A stretch of 64,000 nt of DNA. It comes from Gerris lacustris (Eukaryota; Arthropoda; Insecta; Hemiptera; Gerridae). This document shows positions 22,206-35,180 of the stretch, one piece after another. The stretch lies in assembly GCA_951217055.1 (NCBI GenBank), contig OX578277.1, positions 58,276,173 to 58,340,172 on the forward strand. The letters are read 5' to 3'. The position numbers were made by a program, and so were the translations under genes. Position 1 is the stretch's first letter; each line of letters begins with the position of its first letter. Below the pieces are notes generated by a model. It was not told the origin of the DNA. It searched no databases and worked only from the letters and a program-made list of their open reading frames with translations.

Positions 22206-22829
22206 CTTCAATTGATAGTCATATTCTACGTAATTTCAAATTCCTTGTCAAGAAATTTAGGTTTATTTAAATAATTTATATTCTTTAACTATTAACAATA
22301 AATATTTTTAATTCTGATAGTTTCTTTTGCTTATTGTGTATTTTTAACTGGTTAGGACCTTTAGTAACGAAGTAACGTAAGTCAAAGAGAGAAATTGACA
22401 ATTTTAAGAAATTCGAATGCGATTAAAAAGAAGCTTTTAAAGCTTAACGCTTCTGATTCCTTCTATCAATTCTATTATGAATAAAACTTTTACTTGAACA
22501 CTAACTCAAATTGAAGTGAACCAATTTTTTAAAAATTTATATTTTCAAATGCATAAGTGAGAGGAAGGTGTAGAAGCCTTTTATTTTTACTACGTTTTTA
22601 TTAGCTTGCTTTCTTGTTTGTTTGTTTGTCCAGTACAAATCTTGCAATCGATTTTTAACTTACTTCCCGAGTAGCTAGACATTTGAAACTTTTAGAATAG
22701 CTCAGAACACGATGACAATGCAATATTTGAATACTTTTAGCCCTCATTCAGTAGAATTTAATTCGTTTCAGCAAATTTTACTGTATGGAAAGTTAGTTCG
22801 GAAAAAATCCACAAGTTATTTTATTTTCC

Positions 22830-23572
22830 TACTAGCGGCAGCAAAATTACGCATTATTGAACTGTTTTTAGGCATGAAAGTTTAATTTCTCTGAGTTTTC
22901 AAGAAATCTTTACAATACGCAGCAAAATGCAATTTTGCTGCCTAGGCGGCAAAATCGTATTTTGCTGAGGATTTTTCCAGGCTAAGCCACGCCCACATTC
23001 CCCGCTACAAATAAACAAACAACCTTTTCTTTTGTATTATCTTTAACCTAAATTATTTGAACAATTTACCTTAAAAATATTAGGAATTTATAAAAAAAGG
23101 TTTATAAATACTTATTATAGATTATATTTATAAAATAGAATGGAGTAAAAAGATAAAAAAGAAATAAAAAGATTACAAAAAAATAGTAGGTCTTAAAATA
23201 ATCATAAATAATTAAATTAGTGGCAACTCTGCAGCCCGTCTATTATCATCATTTTTTTTTTGTTTTTACTGTATTTCTGTCAATTCATTTTTTATAATTG
23301 TAACATTTGATATTGTTGCTTGTTTTTGTTTTTTTTAATTTGAATAGTTCAATAATAGTATTTGATAAGTAAATAAGTATATATGAAATGAATATTATTT
23401 ATAGGAAACATTTTTCTGCCGCCAGTAGGAAAAATATTGTATGCAACAAGGCAGCAAAGGAAACATTTCTGCCTCATATTGATATATTGCCTGCCTTGGC
23501 TTCGCCTCGGCTCCGGCTCGGAGGCTAACTTTTAATCATTCGTCAGAAAAATTCCATTTTGCTGCCTAGTTA
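22830..23572. mobile_element. Possible TIR element with gcagcaaaat palindromes
   Basis: The ends ctagcggcagcaaaat and attttgctgcctag are inverted relatives. Near the left end GCAGCAAAATgcaATTTTGCTGC is a perfect palindrome (about 22920-22942), followed by cggcaaaatcgtattttgct. On the right a gcctcggctccggctcgga patch and a second gccgccagtagg block occur. No target duplication is clear. Confidence 0.4.
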
Positions 23573-23955
23573 CATAAATAACTATTGTATTGACATGCCC
23601 CATATTTAAAATCTTCATTTTGACGGGTTTCAAATTGGTGATTTTTTATTATAGAGATAAACATTGAATGACAGCGAAAAAGGAAAAGTAAACAAAGAAA
23701 TAAATATTAATTGACGTATGACAACCAGGTTTGTTTACACTTGTGTCCTAGGTATCGGTTTAATTTTTATGCATCTGTACTTCTTTACTTGTACACATTT
23801 TTCTTTTTCTTCTCTTACTGTTCCTACACGGGGGCATCAATCAATGGCACGGTTCAGATTCGGTGTTGGCGAGACCCGTTGTACAAAGATTTGTCCTTTT
23901 ATAGGTTTAAGATCAGCTCTCTAGGTGGTTGTCATTTATGTGAAGTAAATAAATT

Positions 23956-24050
23956 CGGAACTATTGCTCCCGAGCTTACCGAAGGTAACGGAAGCTATGT
24001 GATCGTTCTGAAGAACGAAAATATTTTATATCTCCAATTTTTTTTTTTTA
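23956..24050 (+). repeat. Family A foldback fragment
   Basis: gagcttaccgaaggtaacgg followed by CGTTCTGAAGAACG and the tatctcc block, the standard outer-arm order of family A. It stops at a T run near 24040. Part of a 117-codon frame at 23711-24064 that has no product of its own. Confidence 0.7.
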
Positions 24051-24540
24051 ACATTATATTATAACAATAATAATTATATTATCAACATTACATATGATTC
24101 AACAGAAAATTTAAAAACGTAGTTATATAAAAAAATATTTTTATCTTGTAATTATTAATAAATAATGTCGACGTGATGTATTCCAAATGAAACTAATTCA
24201 GTAAAAGAATAAAACGAGTTCAAATATGAGTTATAACATTTAAATTCATTGTTTTACTAGGCCTACTTGTTCAAATTAAGCGCTTTTTTATTTAAATATC
24301 TCATTTCCTTGTGATAATACAGCGAAAAACAATAGCTGTTCAATACAGGTGTACAAAAAACAAGTCAATATGCAGGTGAATTATTAAATTTATGAAGTAT
24401 TTTTTCGTCTGTTGTTTAGCTTGGACAAATTCTTTGGATGGATAAACATCCTTGGAATTTTGGGTTGATAATTTAAGAAAAGATAAGCTAACATTGAATT
24501 AGCTACGCTTAAAAAATTTTTACCCCACTTTAATTCAACA
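24051..24540. other. AT-rich spacer, no supported feature
   Basis: No repeat match or gene seen. Confidence 0.5.
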
Positions 24541-24960
24541 TTTTGGGATGTAGGTGGTGTGTAATCTATCCAAAAGGACTTCCGTCCGGTTTCGCCATGT
24601 CGAAAGAATCCTTACGAGGTAAGCAAGGATATCTGTGAGAAAGGGTTCTCACATCGGGTGGTATGAGGGTCCAGGTTCGGAATTTCCTGTGAGGGCCATT
24701 TTGTCGACACGGGGCTGTATGGTGAACGGGCAGACTAAGGCGGTGAAGGCCTCAGACACCAAGACGGGATGAGGTCTTTGACCGAGGCGAGATCTGGGCC
24801 AGCGGCTGGTGTTGCAAGCAGAGAATATAACAGCGGGCACCCACTTAGGAAACCTTCGGCCCGAGGCCTTACCTTCTCCCTTCTACACACTCCTCTACAC
24901 ACATACACTTACGCACACTAACCCTACAACATCCTCTCCAATAATGTCTCAATTGATACT
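24541..24960. other. GC-richer island with a strong G-to-C strand switch
   Basis: Left 24640-24840 is G-rich (gtatgagggtccaggttcgg, gacacggggctgtatgg, gggatgaggtc). Right 24850-24950 is C-rich (accttctcccttctacacac, cacacatacacttacgcaca). One of the clearest examples of the switch. No frame with a known product. Confidence 0.5.
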
Positions 24961-25179
24961 AAACTAAAACTGACGAACCTGTGTAGCTTTAAAGCAACAC
25001 ATAATTAAAATTTAAGTATTGATCCCTCATATTTAAAGAAAACAAACATTTCTGGTAGGACTATAACTTCATTGTAAAGTAAGGTTTCATCCAACCTTAC
25101 TTTAGATTATGTTGCCATAAATTACAAACATAGAGTACATTGCGGCAAACGTATTAAGGATTAGATTTCCCAATGTATC

Positions 25180-25530
25180 TAATCGTACCCTTTTGTTACC
25201 TTTGGAAAATAGATCGTAAGTTTTTGAGTATTGGGTGTATATGACCAAATTGTTGAACACCCAAAAACGAACTTCAAAAGTACCTACTTATCCGATTTTT
25301 GAAGAAATTTGAATAGTTTGTCGAAAGTAGCCCACTAATAGCCCAGATTCATTTCAACCGCATGCGCGAATTAAATATAAAGTTTTTCTATGCAACATAA
25401 AACAATTTTGTGTTACCTTCGGTAAGCTCAGGAGTAATTGTTCCCTGATGTCTGATTCCTGTCTTAAAATTTTTGAAATCGGAGACAAAAATATTATGCT
25501 GTTTAGAACGATCACAATGCTTGATATCAA
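25180..25530 (+). repeat. Family A foldback fragment, right-arm orientation
   Basis: Contains tttgtcgaaagtagcccact, ttcaaccgcatgcgcg, gttaccttcggtaagctcag, tgatgtctgattcctgtctt and gaaatcggagac, ending with the worn GTTTAGAACGATCAC. Internal blocks are closer together than in longer copies, so there are deletions. Confidence 0.7.
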
Positions 25531-25795
25531 TTTTCATTGGTATATTTCAAAAATTGGAATATAAAAATTGTATAATATCTATCTATTATAATATCTTCCA
25601 ATATCCATCTACGCATTAGCATCAGCATATATACATTTAAAGAAATCTAGATATCAGATTTATTTGATAAGTTAAATAGACTTTAATGATGTTATGCTGT
25701 TACAACCATTATTGTCTAACTTATTTAAGTATCACCTAATTTATTTATCCCCTTCCCTCTTTTGCTTCCAAAGGTGATCCAGGGGTGAGGTGCAG

Positions 25796-25990
25796 GGGCA
25801 TTGTGATCGTTCTGAAGAACAATCACACGATTTTTGCGAACCAACAATCTTGAAAACTGCTTGTCTGGTTTTAATTAAATTTTGATGGTAGGTCATAATT
25901 GGTCCATTGTTGGTTCCATATTAATTTCAACCACCTGCGCACATTAAATATCTCAATATAAGGAAAATTTATTGATTTGATGGCTTATAA
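25796..25990 (-). repeat. Family A foldback fragment, left-arm orientation
   Basis: Opens gtgatcgttctgaagaaca, then tttgcgaaccaacaatcttg, ttttgatggtaggtcataat and caaccacctgcgcaca. With the piece at 25180-25530 it forms an inverted pair around about 270 bp. Confidence 0.7.
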
Positions 25991-28080
25991 AAGCGATTTT
26001 GTAAAACTAATGACTGCTTATAGTATTATCATCGGAATTACATAATCTGAGCAATTTTCAGCTTTAGGTAGTTGGGTTTTAATTTAGGTTACAAGATTTA
26101 TAAAAACAAAAGGCAAGTGTAATTAAATAAATAAAAAAAAAATACGTGTGGTGTTGCGGCACACCACAAGTTCCTTACATTTTTCATTAAATATAAATTA
26201 TAAAATCACAATGCTAAGTACGTATACGTTGAACTACTTACACATGGCGGAAAAAATTTTTAAAAAAATTAACAGAAAAGCACTATTCGTATCATTAAAG
26301 CAAGCGTCTTACAATAAATATGTATTGAATATTGAGAAAAAAGTTAATCATTATGAGTTTATAGTTAAAGAGTATGTTTGTAGTTTTGGTAGGAAATAGG
26401 ACTGTTTTCTACCTACCCGGCCTACTAATTTAAAATATTATAAAATATATCTCTTCTCTAAAAAAAAAAACGACTGCTTGTATCAGGTTGAAATTTTACA
26501 TGCTTGTTTCAATTGTACTTTAGACTTTAGACGATGTGTAAAAGTTTTATTAAAATCATAAGATATCGGTAAAAACGTTGTTTTCTTTATTTTAAAAGTT
26601 TAGGTCCGCTTTAATAAATTTAGCGATCTTTATCACTTCATAGCAGTGTCGGTGTTCGTTTTACTAAAAAAAAATATTTAAAAAAGTTTTTTGTCTCATT
26701 AAATAGATGAAGTTAGAATTTTTTCCTGTCCTAAAATTCCAATTATAAATTTGAAGCTTACGTTTACGCCAGCGTTGCGCGTGAACGCTTGGGCGGATAG
26801 CGATGTCCAACGAACTCAGCCTGGCCATTGGTAAAATGAACATGTGTACCAAATTTCAACTAACTCGGTCATCTTTTACTCAAGTTATCGTCATCGGTAG
26901 ATTTTATGATGCTTGGTTTTGGACGGTGATTTTGGTAGTTTTTTTCGTATTCACTCCCGGGCTCCAGAACGTGCCATATGGTACTTCGTTCCAATAAAAG
27001 CGTGAAAAAATCGAATAAATATCATTGGTTTTGAATTGCAATAACGTGTGTGTTATAAGAGTATAGTAGGTAGATAATAAAATATAATTTATTTTAATAG
27101 CATTTGAAACTATTCAACAATAAGGCAACAGTATTCACTCAGCATTAAGGCAATTAAAAAATCAACTTCCTTGCCCTTTAATTTAATGTTTCAATACGCA
27201 AAAACAATAATATAAACAAAATACAATTATGTATACCAGTAGGTCATTATTGGAACGGAACAGAAAGAATAAAGAGAGCTAAGCATTAAACAAAACAGGA
27301 AAGAGGAAATGAATTCGGGGAACTACCTACAATTGTTATTGTTGACTATGCAGTTCAGTATGGGGTCATATATTGAAATGTAGGTCGATTCAACTAGACC
27401 ATTTCCTTTGACCATAATAAAGGTAATATTGCTAAACATCAGACTCAACATAAATTGTGAAATAAAATTTTCATTTTTTTTTTAAATTTAGATTTTTTAA
27501 CAATTCAATTATTAAAATTTAATTAAGTTCAGTTTATTGGGTTTATAAAATTTAATATCGTTGAATTTTTACACAAAACTATTATACGATTAGAGGTACA
27601 TAATAAATATAACATTATAAAAATTTATTTATTGATGTCAAATTAAGAGGATTTAGAACAATAATATTTTTTTGGAGTTTGAATATACATTTTTTGTTTT
27701 AATTTTAGATTATCTTCATGAGTTTGGCATAAAAAACCCTGAATTTGATTAAATAAAATGAGAACCATAAATTAATTTGACGAAAGAGAATCTAATGTAG
27801 TAAAATCATTGGAAGTTAAGAGGGGAGCAAGTGACACATTATATTAGTAAAATCGCCGAAATGGTTTTGGTAACATTTCACTGGGGTTCGGCCAGGATCC
27901 CCGCTTATCGTTTCTTGCTCGAAAAATATATTCTTATAGAACCCTCTTTATACATTTTGTTCAGTATTGAACATTTAACAATGTTGCTTTTACCTTTTAA
28001 ATTTTATAAAGTTACATATTATTAAGAAATTATTTAATTATTTTTAATGCATACAGTAAAACATATAGGTTGGGGGAGCA
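25991..28080. other. AT-rich spacer with one GC-richer patch
   Basis: 26750-26990 is GC-richer (gccagcgttgcgcgtgaacg, gggcggatagcgatg) and contains accaaatttcaactaactcg-like wording typical of repeat tails, but no second copy lies in this window. The short frames here have no recognisable products. Confidence 0.45.
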
Positions 28081-28440
28081 GAGAGAAAAAAAATTAAGAA
28101 TCCTGCTTTAGAATTCGAATGTTGAGAATCAAAAGCTGTAAGAAGAAGCTTTTAGGAGTGTGGCCCATGTGCGTGAGAGAGTGAGAGAAGGTGGCGAAGG
28201 TCGGGGGTGATATATAAATACGATAACCCAATTGGTTCTCTCTACAGCTCTGTGGGGGACTCAACCAACCCCAGGTATCAACAACCTCAGTTTGGGCCAG
28301 GGACATTACAAGAACTCCCTAACCCACTCTGTTCCCAGAAAATGCTTCTAGCTCTCACTCTCTCATCCCCCTGTTAGTTTTGAGGCACGCAACGAGCAAG
28401 GCACCGACCCTATACACTGGAGCCCTGGTTAAATTATTCG
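28081..28440. other. GC-richer island with G-to-C strand switch
   Basis: Left: gcgtgagagagtgagagaag, gcgaaggtcgggggtg. Right: actccctaacccactctg, ctctcactctctcatccccc. The left GAGAGAGTGAGAGA and right CTCTCACTCTCTC are near complements, so the two halves could pair. Confidence 0.5.
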
Positions 28441-29130
28441 ACCTCTAAAAATAAATATGTAGAATATAAAAATTACAGAAAAAAATATCGGATACTAATA
28501 ATGAAAAATAAAATATCAATTTATGAAATTATCTCATTAATATACTTTAAGTAAAGCTATTTAAATCAAGTATAATATGTACATTTATAGCGAATCTTGA
28601 AATTTTTTATATAAATTATCATTTAGACTTACAAGCAAAGTAATCATCATAAAAAAATTTAATTATTTGAGAGAAGTAAGTTAAAGAATTAAAATAAAAT
28701 TTAAATTATGTTTCACTAATCAAATTAGTTATATAAATATGTAGAACATATTTGAATATTAGGAGAACATTGCTTAACCAAGAAGAATATACTGTATACA
28801 AATTTAATGAGATTCGAAATAATTAAGATTATTATTTTTCTTTCACAATTGCTTTATAAATATACATATTATATAAGAAATTGTAAAACAAAAAAAAAAA
28901 ATCGAATCATTCATCAATATAATAAATCAAATTTAAAGAACTTTAATGCTATTTTCAAGAATTATCAAACTAGTGAAATATTGCCTTTGGTCGTGATTGT
29001 GTCCCCCCCCCCCCCTTAATTTTTTTTACCACCAATTAAATACATGAAGCTATAAAAAGATATTATCACTTCTTTCATCTCATTTGTACCAATTATAAAA
29101 CGGGTTGTCCTGGGTCTGTTTCAGCAACTT

Positions 29131-29400
29131 CTTAAGAATTTTCATATGTATAAGAGCCAGCATTAAATGTGTTAGAGGTTGGAGGCTGTGACGTAACAAG
29201 TGTCGAAGGAGTTAGTGCGAGTGCCTTAGCCTCTGACTATAGTAAGGGGAGTTTAGTGGAGTGCATTGTCCCAGTTGCTGCCCTGGGGTCGATGTACAGA
29301 TCTAAGGCCGCGTCCTACTTAGCGTACAGTAAACCCTCTGCCCTAGATTCAACCGGGCTATATTCATCTAGGCTTTTTTGCTTCTATGCTTACCCATAAT
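29131..29400. other. GC-richer island with G-to-C strand switch
   Basis: Left: gaggttggaggctgtgacg, gtaaggggagtttagtggag. Right: gtaaaccctctgccctagat. A 76-codon plus frame at 29169-29399 covers it; serine/alanine-rich, with no recognised domain. Confidence 0.4.
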
Positions 29401-30130
29401 AATATATTACACTGCTAACTAGAATATCATATTCATTTCATACCATTATAGTAAACTGATAATTAATCGATTATAATGCAGGGACCAAATATTATCTAAA
29501 TTTACCTTGATAAGCATATTATAATCTATTTAAAGCTTTTTATTGTTTTATTATTATTTTTTATTGAATGATTTATTTTGATTTTTTTTTATGTTAAGGA
29601 AAATTCATTAAATTATTCCGGTACCTCTTTACGGTGTATTTATTATAAAATTGATCTATTGTTTTAATTGTTATATATTTGCTATTTTTAAACTACTAAT
29701 TCAATTTACTAGAGATGATATTTATGGGAGGTTGGGTGTATAATGTTTAATTGGTTTCCTTATTGGCAGAATATTGAGTTATTAAAGGATGAAAATAGCT
29801 GTAAATTCTTTCTTTATCTTTCATTTTATCTTAAGAAGTTCCTCTCTTCTTTGGTAAATACATATGTTACTTTATTCTTTAATATCCCTAATACTAACTT
29901 ATTGCAACCAATATTCGATAAATATGAATTTAAATTGTCAGGGGATGTACAACTACAAAATGTTTTTTTTTTTCTTGTACTTCTTTGATATGATACTCTT
30001 GTTTAAATTATTTTGGGGGTAATTACTACAATATATTTTAAATTTTAGTCATAATTAGATAAGGTTATAAAAATTAATTTGAAGTGATCAGAACTAATAA
30101 ATTAGGCAAGTATATGTACTTTCAGCACTC
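29401..30130. other. AT-rich spacer; one unassigned open frame
   Basis: The frame at 29743-29988 encodes 81 hydrophobic residues (MFNWFPYWQNIELLKDE...) with no family resemblance I can name. It may be chance in AT-rich DNA. Confidence 0.4.
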
Positions 30131-30132
30131 AC

Positions 30133-30815
30133 AGAGGGTCCGTAAGCAATTTAACAAAAAGAACGAGATCGTTAAGCAGCATTATCGGTCCAATTATATT
30201 AAGATGATGGCCATTTAAATTTGACCATAACTTTTTAACCATAATGAAGTAAAACAAACGTAAAAAGGTTTTTATTGTCCTAACGCAATGAAACTACTCC
30301 GAAGTGACTAGCCCAATCCGTTCCTAAGATAATAAATGTTAAAGATATATTTTTTTTTTGGGGGGGGGGGGGGGGGGTGGAAACATTTTTTTCTCACAAA
30401 ATATGAGTCGTATAAAAATTTCTTAAAAATAGTTGTCGTCAGTTCGTTCAAATGTTATAAGTGGGAGAGGCACAAAAATGTTCTCGAACACATGGCGCAA
30501 AGATGAATTAATACAAAAAATAAATTTATATTTGTTGTCAGGTCGTCTTCCTGTTTCATTTAACACCCCCACAGGATGCATTCCCGTTACAAAAAAGTCA
30601 AATCCTTAAGTTTCAACCCCTAGTTTTTGAGGGATGATTTTATAAGTCTTCCCTATAATTTTTCTGTTATTGGGTTTATTACACATAACATAACTGCAAA
30701 GTTTAAAATTTTGTGTTGTGTACTTTCGGAGATCAGGTGCGTTACAGACAGACATTCAAGCGCAAGAATGTATAATGTTACTCGTTTTTGGCTACGGACC
30801 CTAAATAAAAGCAAA
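30133..30815 (-). mobile_element. Family C repeat, copy C1
   Basis: Left end agggtccgtaagcaatttaa; the reverse complement of the right end reads tttagggtccgtagccaaaa, so the ends are inverted. An 18-base G run near 30360 sits between T and TGGAAACA. Read on the minus strand this is homologous to C2 (gtgag-aaaaaatg, long C run, A run). It also holds gttacagacagacattcaag, a tail-like motif. No protein. Confidence 0.65.
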
Positions 30816-31030
30816 CGGCTCAATTGAAGGTTATAAAGCTTTGGGAGGAAGGTTAAAACAAAAAGTTGACTGTAAGATATTGATTTTTTTTCTTCTTCTT
30901 TTCTGCCAACTAGTTGATTCGATAGGTATTTATAATTTTGTTGTTAATAAACCGATTTGGGTTTTTTGTTCTTGGAAGGGGTTTAGTTATGTCTGTTTTA
31001 AACGTATACCCCCCTTTCAAGTCCAAGTGT

Positions 31031-31390
31031 GATTAGTTTGAAAGGACAAAACTAGCGGGAGAAGAAGGAATATGGGGCAAGTGACTTAAAGCAACACTCC
31101 TCCCGAGTGGAAAGCACTGGGAGGGGGGGGGGGGGGGAGCTCAGTTCAACGACCTGACCCAGTTTACTAGCAGGGGGTGGTAGTGGGGAGTTAGAGCATC
31201 TGGCATAAGCCTACTCTAAACCAACCCCTCCATACACAAACCCCTTGCCTTTGTCTAACTGACCAATCCGAGTAGAGTAAAATTTCACTTGAAGGACTCT
31301 CACTCTCGACTGAAAAGAAACCCGTCATACAACGGGAGCCTTGTCGTTATATCATCGCCCTGCGCTGTTTTCTTATTCACGCGCACGTAA
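31031..31390. other. GC-richer island with G run and G-to-C switch
   Basis: Left: gcgggagaagaaggaatatg, a G run of about 15 near 31122, gcagggggtggtagtgggga. Right: taaaccaacccctccataca, aaaccccttgcc, ggactctcactctcgac. Confidence 0.45.
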
Positions 31391-32074
31391 ACACAATGCA
31401 AATAATTAACACTTGTTATTTCGCCCAACATATTACTAAATGTAAAAAAAATTAATTAAGTACATTTATGGACCATAAATATGAATTTATTTCAATAATT
31501 CATTAATATATTAATTTAGTTTTGTTTACCAGGTAAATTACAATTTCATGAATCCGAAAAAAGCGAAACTATTTTCACTCATCTCTTAGGCTGAAGTTTG
31601 TACATAATAGATATAAACTAAAGTATATCAGATGAAAATAAACAGTTTGAAAGATGTAATTTACATCTTATTACGGGGCTAAAAAAAACTCCTTAATTAT
31701 GACTACTGTACAAAATGGATAAAGTAATTAAAAATTATGGTAAATATAAATAAAAGATATTAAGTTTAACTAGAAATATTTTTAAGTTTATTTTAAGAAT
31801 AAAGTTCCCACTTACATATTTAATAATTCTATAGGTACTTTCTATTTATTGACTATAGATAAATTACCCTTAAATATGCTGAGAACATGTTTAGGTATTC
31901 AACAGTTAATATATACCTAAGTAAAGAATATATTATATTTTAATAACAGCTGTGATAACTAGTATTAACTATATTTTTAAATATTACTTACACTTGTACC
32001 TACAAGTCTACACATCGAAAACGTTTGTTGTGAATCAATTGTTATAATAAATACATTAAAATAGGTATTGTATG

Positions 32075-32075
<1 letters not shown>
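31391..32075. other. AT-rich spacer, no supported feature
   Basis: Nothing supported. Confidence 0.5.

Positions 32076-32155
<80 letters not shown>
32076..32155. repeat. A run followed by (TA)n microsatellite
   Basis: Nineteen A residues run directly into about 60 bases of TA. This could be a retroposed tail whose body is unrecognisable, but no upstream element was identified. Confidence 0.9.
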
Positions 32156-32157
<2 letters not shown>

Positions 32158-33039
32158 ATTATTAACACTTGTATGCAATGCAAATTGAAAGTATATTATC
32201 AGAGAAAAAAATATTATTACTAAATTATTATATTTTCTATATTTTTCAAGTCGCAAGAAAAGGAATAGATCATTAAGGTATATCCGGGGTTTTACGTATT
32301 TTATTGTCACACTAAACTTATTTCATAAACAAATATTTGGTGGTTTTGCTAGTTGTAGTATTTTTTTTAATAATACATTTATCATTTATTATAACCCTTA
32401 CTTCACCACTAATACCTCAGTTATTTTTACCATCCAATAATAGAATGAAAAAAATAAAATTACTTTTAAATAGTTCAGGTATGAATACGTAGGATTAAAA
32501 CAAAATAATAATAATGGAAGAGGTATGGCAAAAACAAAAGCGCTGATAAGTAATTGTTTAAACAAAAACGCAGCAAATAATAAAGTGAAAGTTTGATAAC
32601 TGACCTGCCAGAACCTGGCCGAGAAGGACATCAGAGTCAGTATGCGGCTGGTACACAGGTTGTGGAGCTGTGAGCGATATGACAGTCATTTTGAATTACT
32701 GATAGTATTTTGATCTTCTTTACCAACCAGCTAGGCTTCCCACGATTCTCAGTGGTAACGCATGATTGTAATATAAAATATTATTTGAATTTATTTAGTT
32801 TGTTGTAGATTATAATAATGCTTTTACATTAACATTTATTGAGATCATCTATTCATTAATTGAGATAAAAAGGTTTTTTTTACTTTATCTTAATGTTTCG
32901 ATTTTTGTATACCATTAAATATATGGTAACTTATTATATTAAATAACAGACTTTTACTCATAAGAAAGAAAGAAAAAAAAAAAAAACAATATATTTTTCT
33001 TTTGATATCACTTGTAAATAAATGAATTCAGTGGCAGGT
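32156..33039. other. AT-rich spacer, no supported feature
   Basis: A weak GC rise at 32590-32760 (gacctgccagaacctggccg) is not assignable. Confidence 0.5.
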
Positions 33040-33420
33040 TAGTTTGCTCATGTTAGCAGGCCCGTCGTGATCGTGATGTTTGGGGGAAGGTAATATTATG
33101 GCTGCAAGAGGTTATATCGAGTGTAACACGAGGGGGTCGACCTGGCGTGCTGCTTGCAAGAGCTGGTGAGCCACTAGTTCTAAAGACTATCCCACCCTTT
33201 CCTACCTACCCCTTCCACACACCTTCCTCGGGGGCCTTCCTTCATACGATGAATACTCCACATACACCAGCCGCCCCTAGGCCTTGTTTTGATAAAAACG
33301 AACGACCTCACATAGAAGCAAGAATAGGATATGGTAAGCCCGTAACATTGCCTCACATGTAAGGAAACGCGTCAATCAAGATCAAAGCCATCTTCGACAG
33401 AGGGTCATCTTAACTATGGT
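33040..33420. other. GC-richer island with G-to-C strand switch
   Basis: Left: gatgtttgggggaaggtaat, cacgagggggtcgacctggc. Right: cccaccctttcctacctacc, ccttccacacaccttcctcg. The 71-codon frame at 33147-33362 is proline-rich from the C-rich side and is not called. Confidence 0.45.
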
Positions 33421-34195
33421 CTTTTTTAGCGTAAAATATGTATTTTATATCTTTCAATGGCTATTAAATCCCGGAAGATGTCTAATCTAATTTAAATATA
33501 ACGTATCAAAAATAATATGAGTAAGTAATAACTTAAAATCAGCTTTTAGACTATCATTACCAAACAATCAACAAGTAAACCACATCATTTTTTGGGCATT
33601 CATGAATGTCCCTCAAAATCTGAGACAAGCAACTGATATAGTATCTACTTTTATATTTCACTGCCATCTTTTTTATCCAATCAAAACATTAGAATTAAAT
33701 TATCTATGGATTTAAAAGTAAAATTCTTAATATTTACATTTTCTTAAACAATTTGTTACAAATGTTATAGTGAGAAAGTAAAGTTAGTTAGTTAGTAGTT
33801 TAAAAAAATTCAACTCTTCTCTCAGTCAGAAGTATTCATCCTAAGAAAAAATCAAAAGAATGGAGAATGGTATGAATACCTTATACCTCACTTAACTTGC
33901 CTGTAAAAATACTAAAAGTTTTATTTTTATCAATATTAGGATGCTTCTAACTTAAGTTACTTATTTTGTTCATTCAAGCGCTTTAAGTAAGATACTTTAT
34001 AATACAGCGTTCTTAAAACCACTTGAAATGGTTATAAAAGAAACGATAAAATTATCTACCTTATTTTTGTTTTCTTTTAGTAAAGAAAGAAAAAAGCCTT
34101 TACTTTGGTCCCCTCTTCTTTTATGTCTTTATTTCACTCCTATAGACTTATATTATTAAATAAATATGCTGTTGTTTCTTGAGCGAAAGTTCAAT
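33421..34195. other. AT-rich spacer, no supported feature
   Basis: Nothing supported. Confidence 0.5.
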
Positions 34196-34690
34196 TCAAT
34201 AATTTTTGCATCCGAGCTTACCGGCGAAGCATTTCGATTATTCTAAAGAACGATTTTCTCTCTCTCAATGTAAAGCCTAGAGAGACATCAGGGCACATTT
34301 TTGGGCTCTTGTCTGCCTGACGTTCAACATTAATACGAACCAAAAAATATTTAAAAACTAATTTTCTAATTTGATGAGATTTTGAGAGTATGTCATAAGT
34401 CATAATTAGTTCACTGTTAGACCCATATTAATGACACCCTTATGCGCACATTGCTTTCTCTTCCGGATGCGCACAAACTTTTTAACCTATTTCTGTAACC
34501 TTTAAAGAAATTCGGAATTTCGGGTCTTTAAAGAAATTTTAAAGAAATTCGGATGGATTGTCGAAAGTAGCGCATAGATGGTCTGAGCAAATTTATTATT
34601 GCGTAACATAAATGTGACTCCACTGGGAATCGAAACAGATCCAAATCTCAATCGTACTAAGCAGGCAGCTGTATGCTGCACAAATTGGCA
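34196..34690 (-). repeat. Family A foldback, single left arm
   Basis: Opens gcatccgagcttaccggcga, then attctaaagaacgat, gagagacatcagggcaca, cctgacgttcaacatt, tcataattagttcactg, atgcgcacattgctttctct and gtcgaaagtagcgcatag. The order matches the left arm of A1. The complementary arm is missing. Confidence 0.7.
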
Positions 34691-35180
34691 GAACATTTTT
34701 ATTATTACTTGAAATTTATAATTTAATTTAAATCTAATTTCCAGATTGCTGTGTCATTTTTAAATTAAAGTTTACTTACTTATCTTTGACTACTTCATCA
34801 ACGAAAGAAAGTTTATTAATTTACCTGAAACAAAAATAAATTATTTCTAATTAGTATTTTTTTAAACCATGTTTTTTCTAATAATAATGTACATACTATA
34901 TATATATTCACATTAATAAGTTGTGAACAATTTTATAATTTTAAGGCTATTACATAACATCGACAACCTTAAGTAATATTAAATTGATAAATTATTCTAT
35001 TTTATTATTTATCTCAGTGAGGAAACTACTGGATGAGAGTGAATATTGTATAACTCACAGATAAAGGGAGGGACCTTTTTATTTTTAAACGTAGGATTTT
35101 TGTATTCACCCGGCTTTTGTCCATAAACATAAGCTTTTGTTAATAATCATCAGAAGAGTAGTGCAGCATTTATATTTTTA

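Noticed and set aside
23711..24064. 117-codon frame with a hydrophobic N-terminus
   Set aside because: The signal-like start is a T-rich run and the end is family A sequence; no coherent protein.
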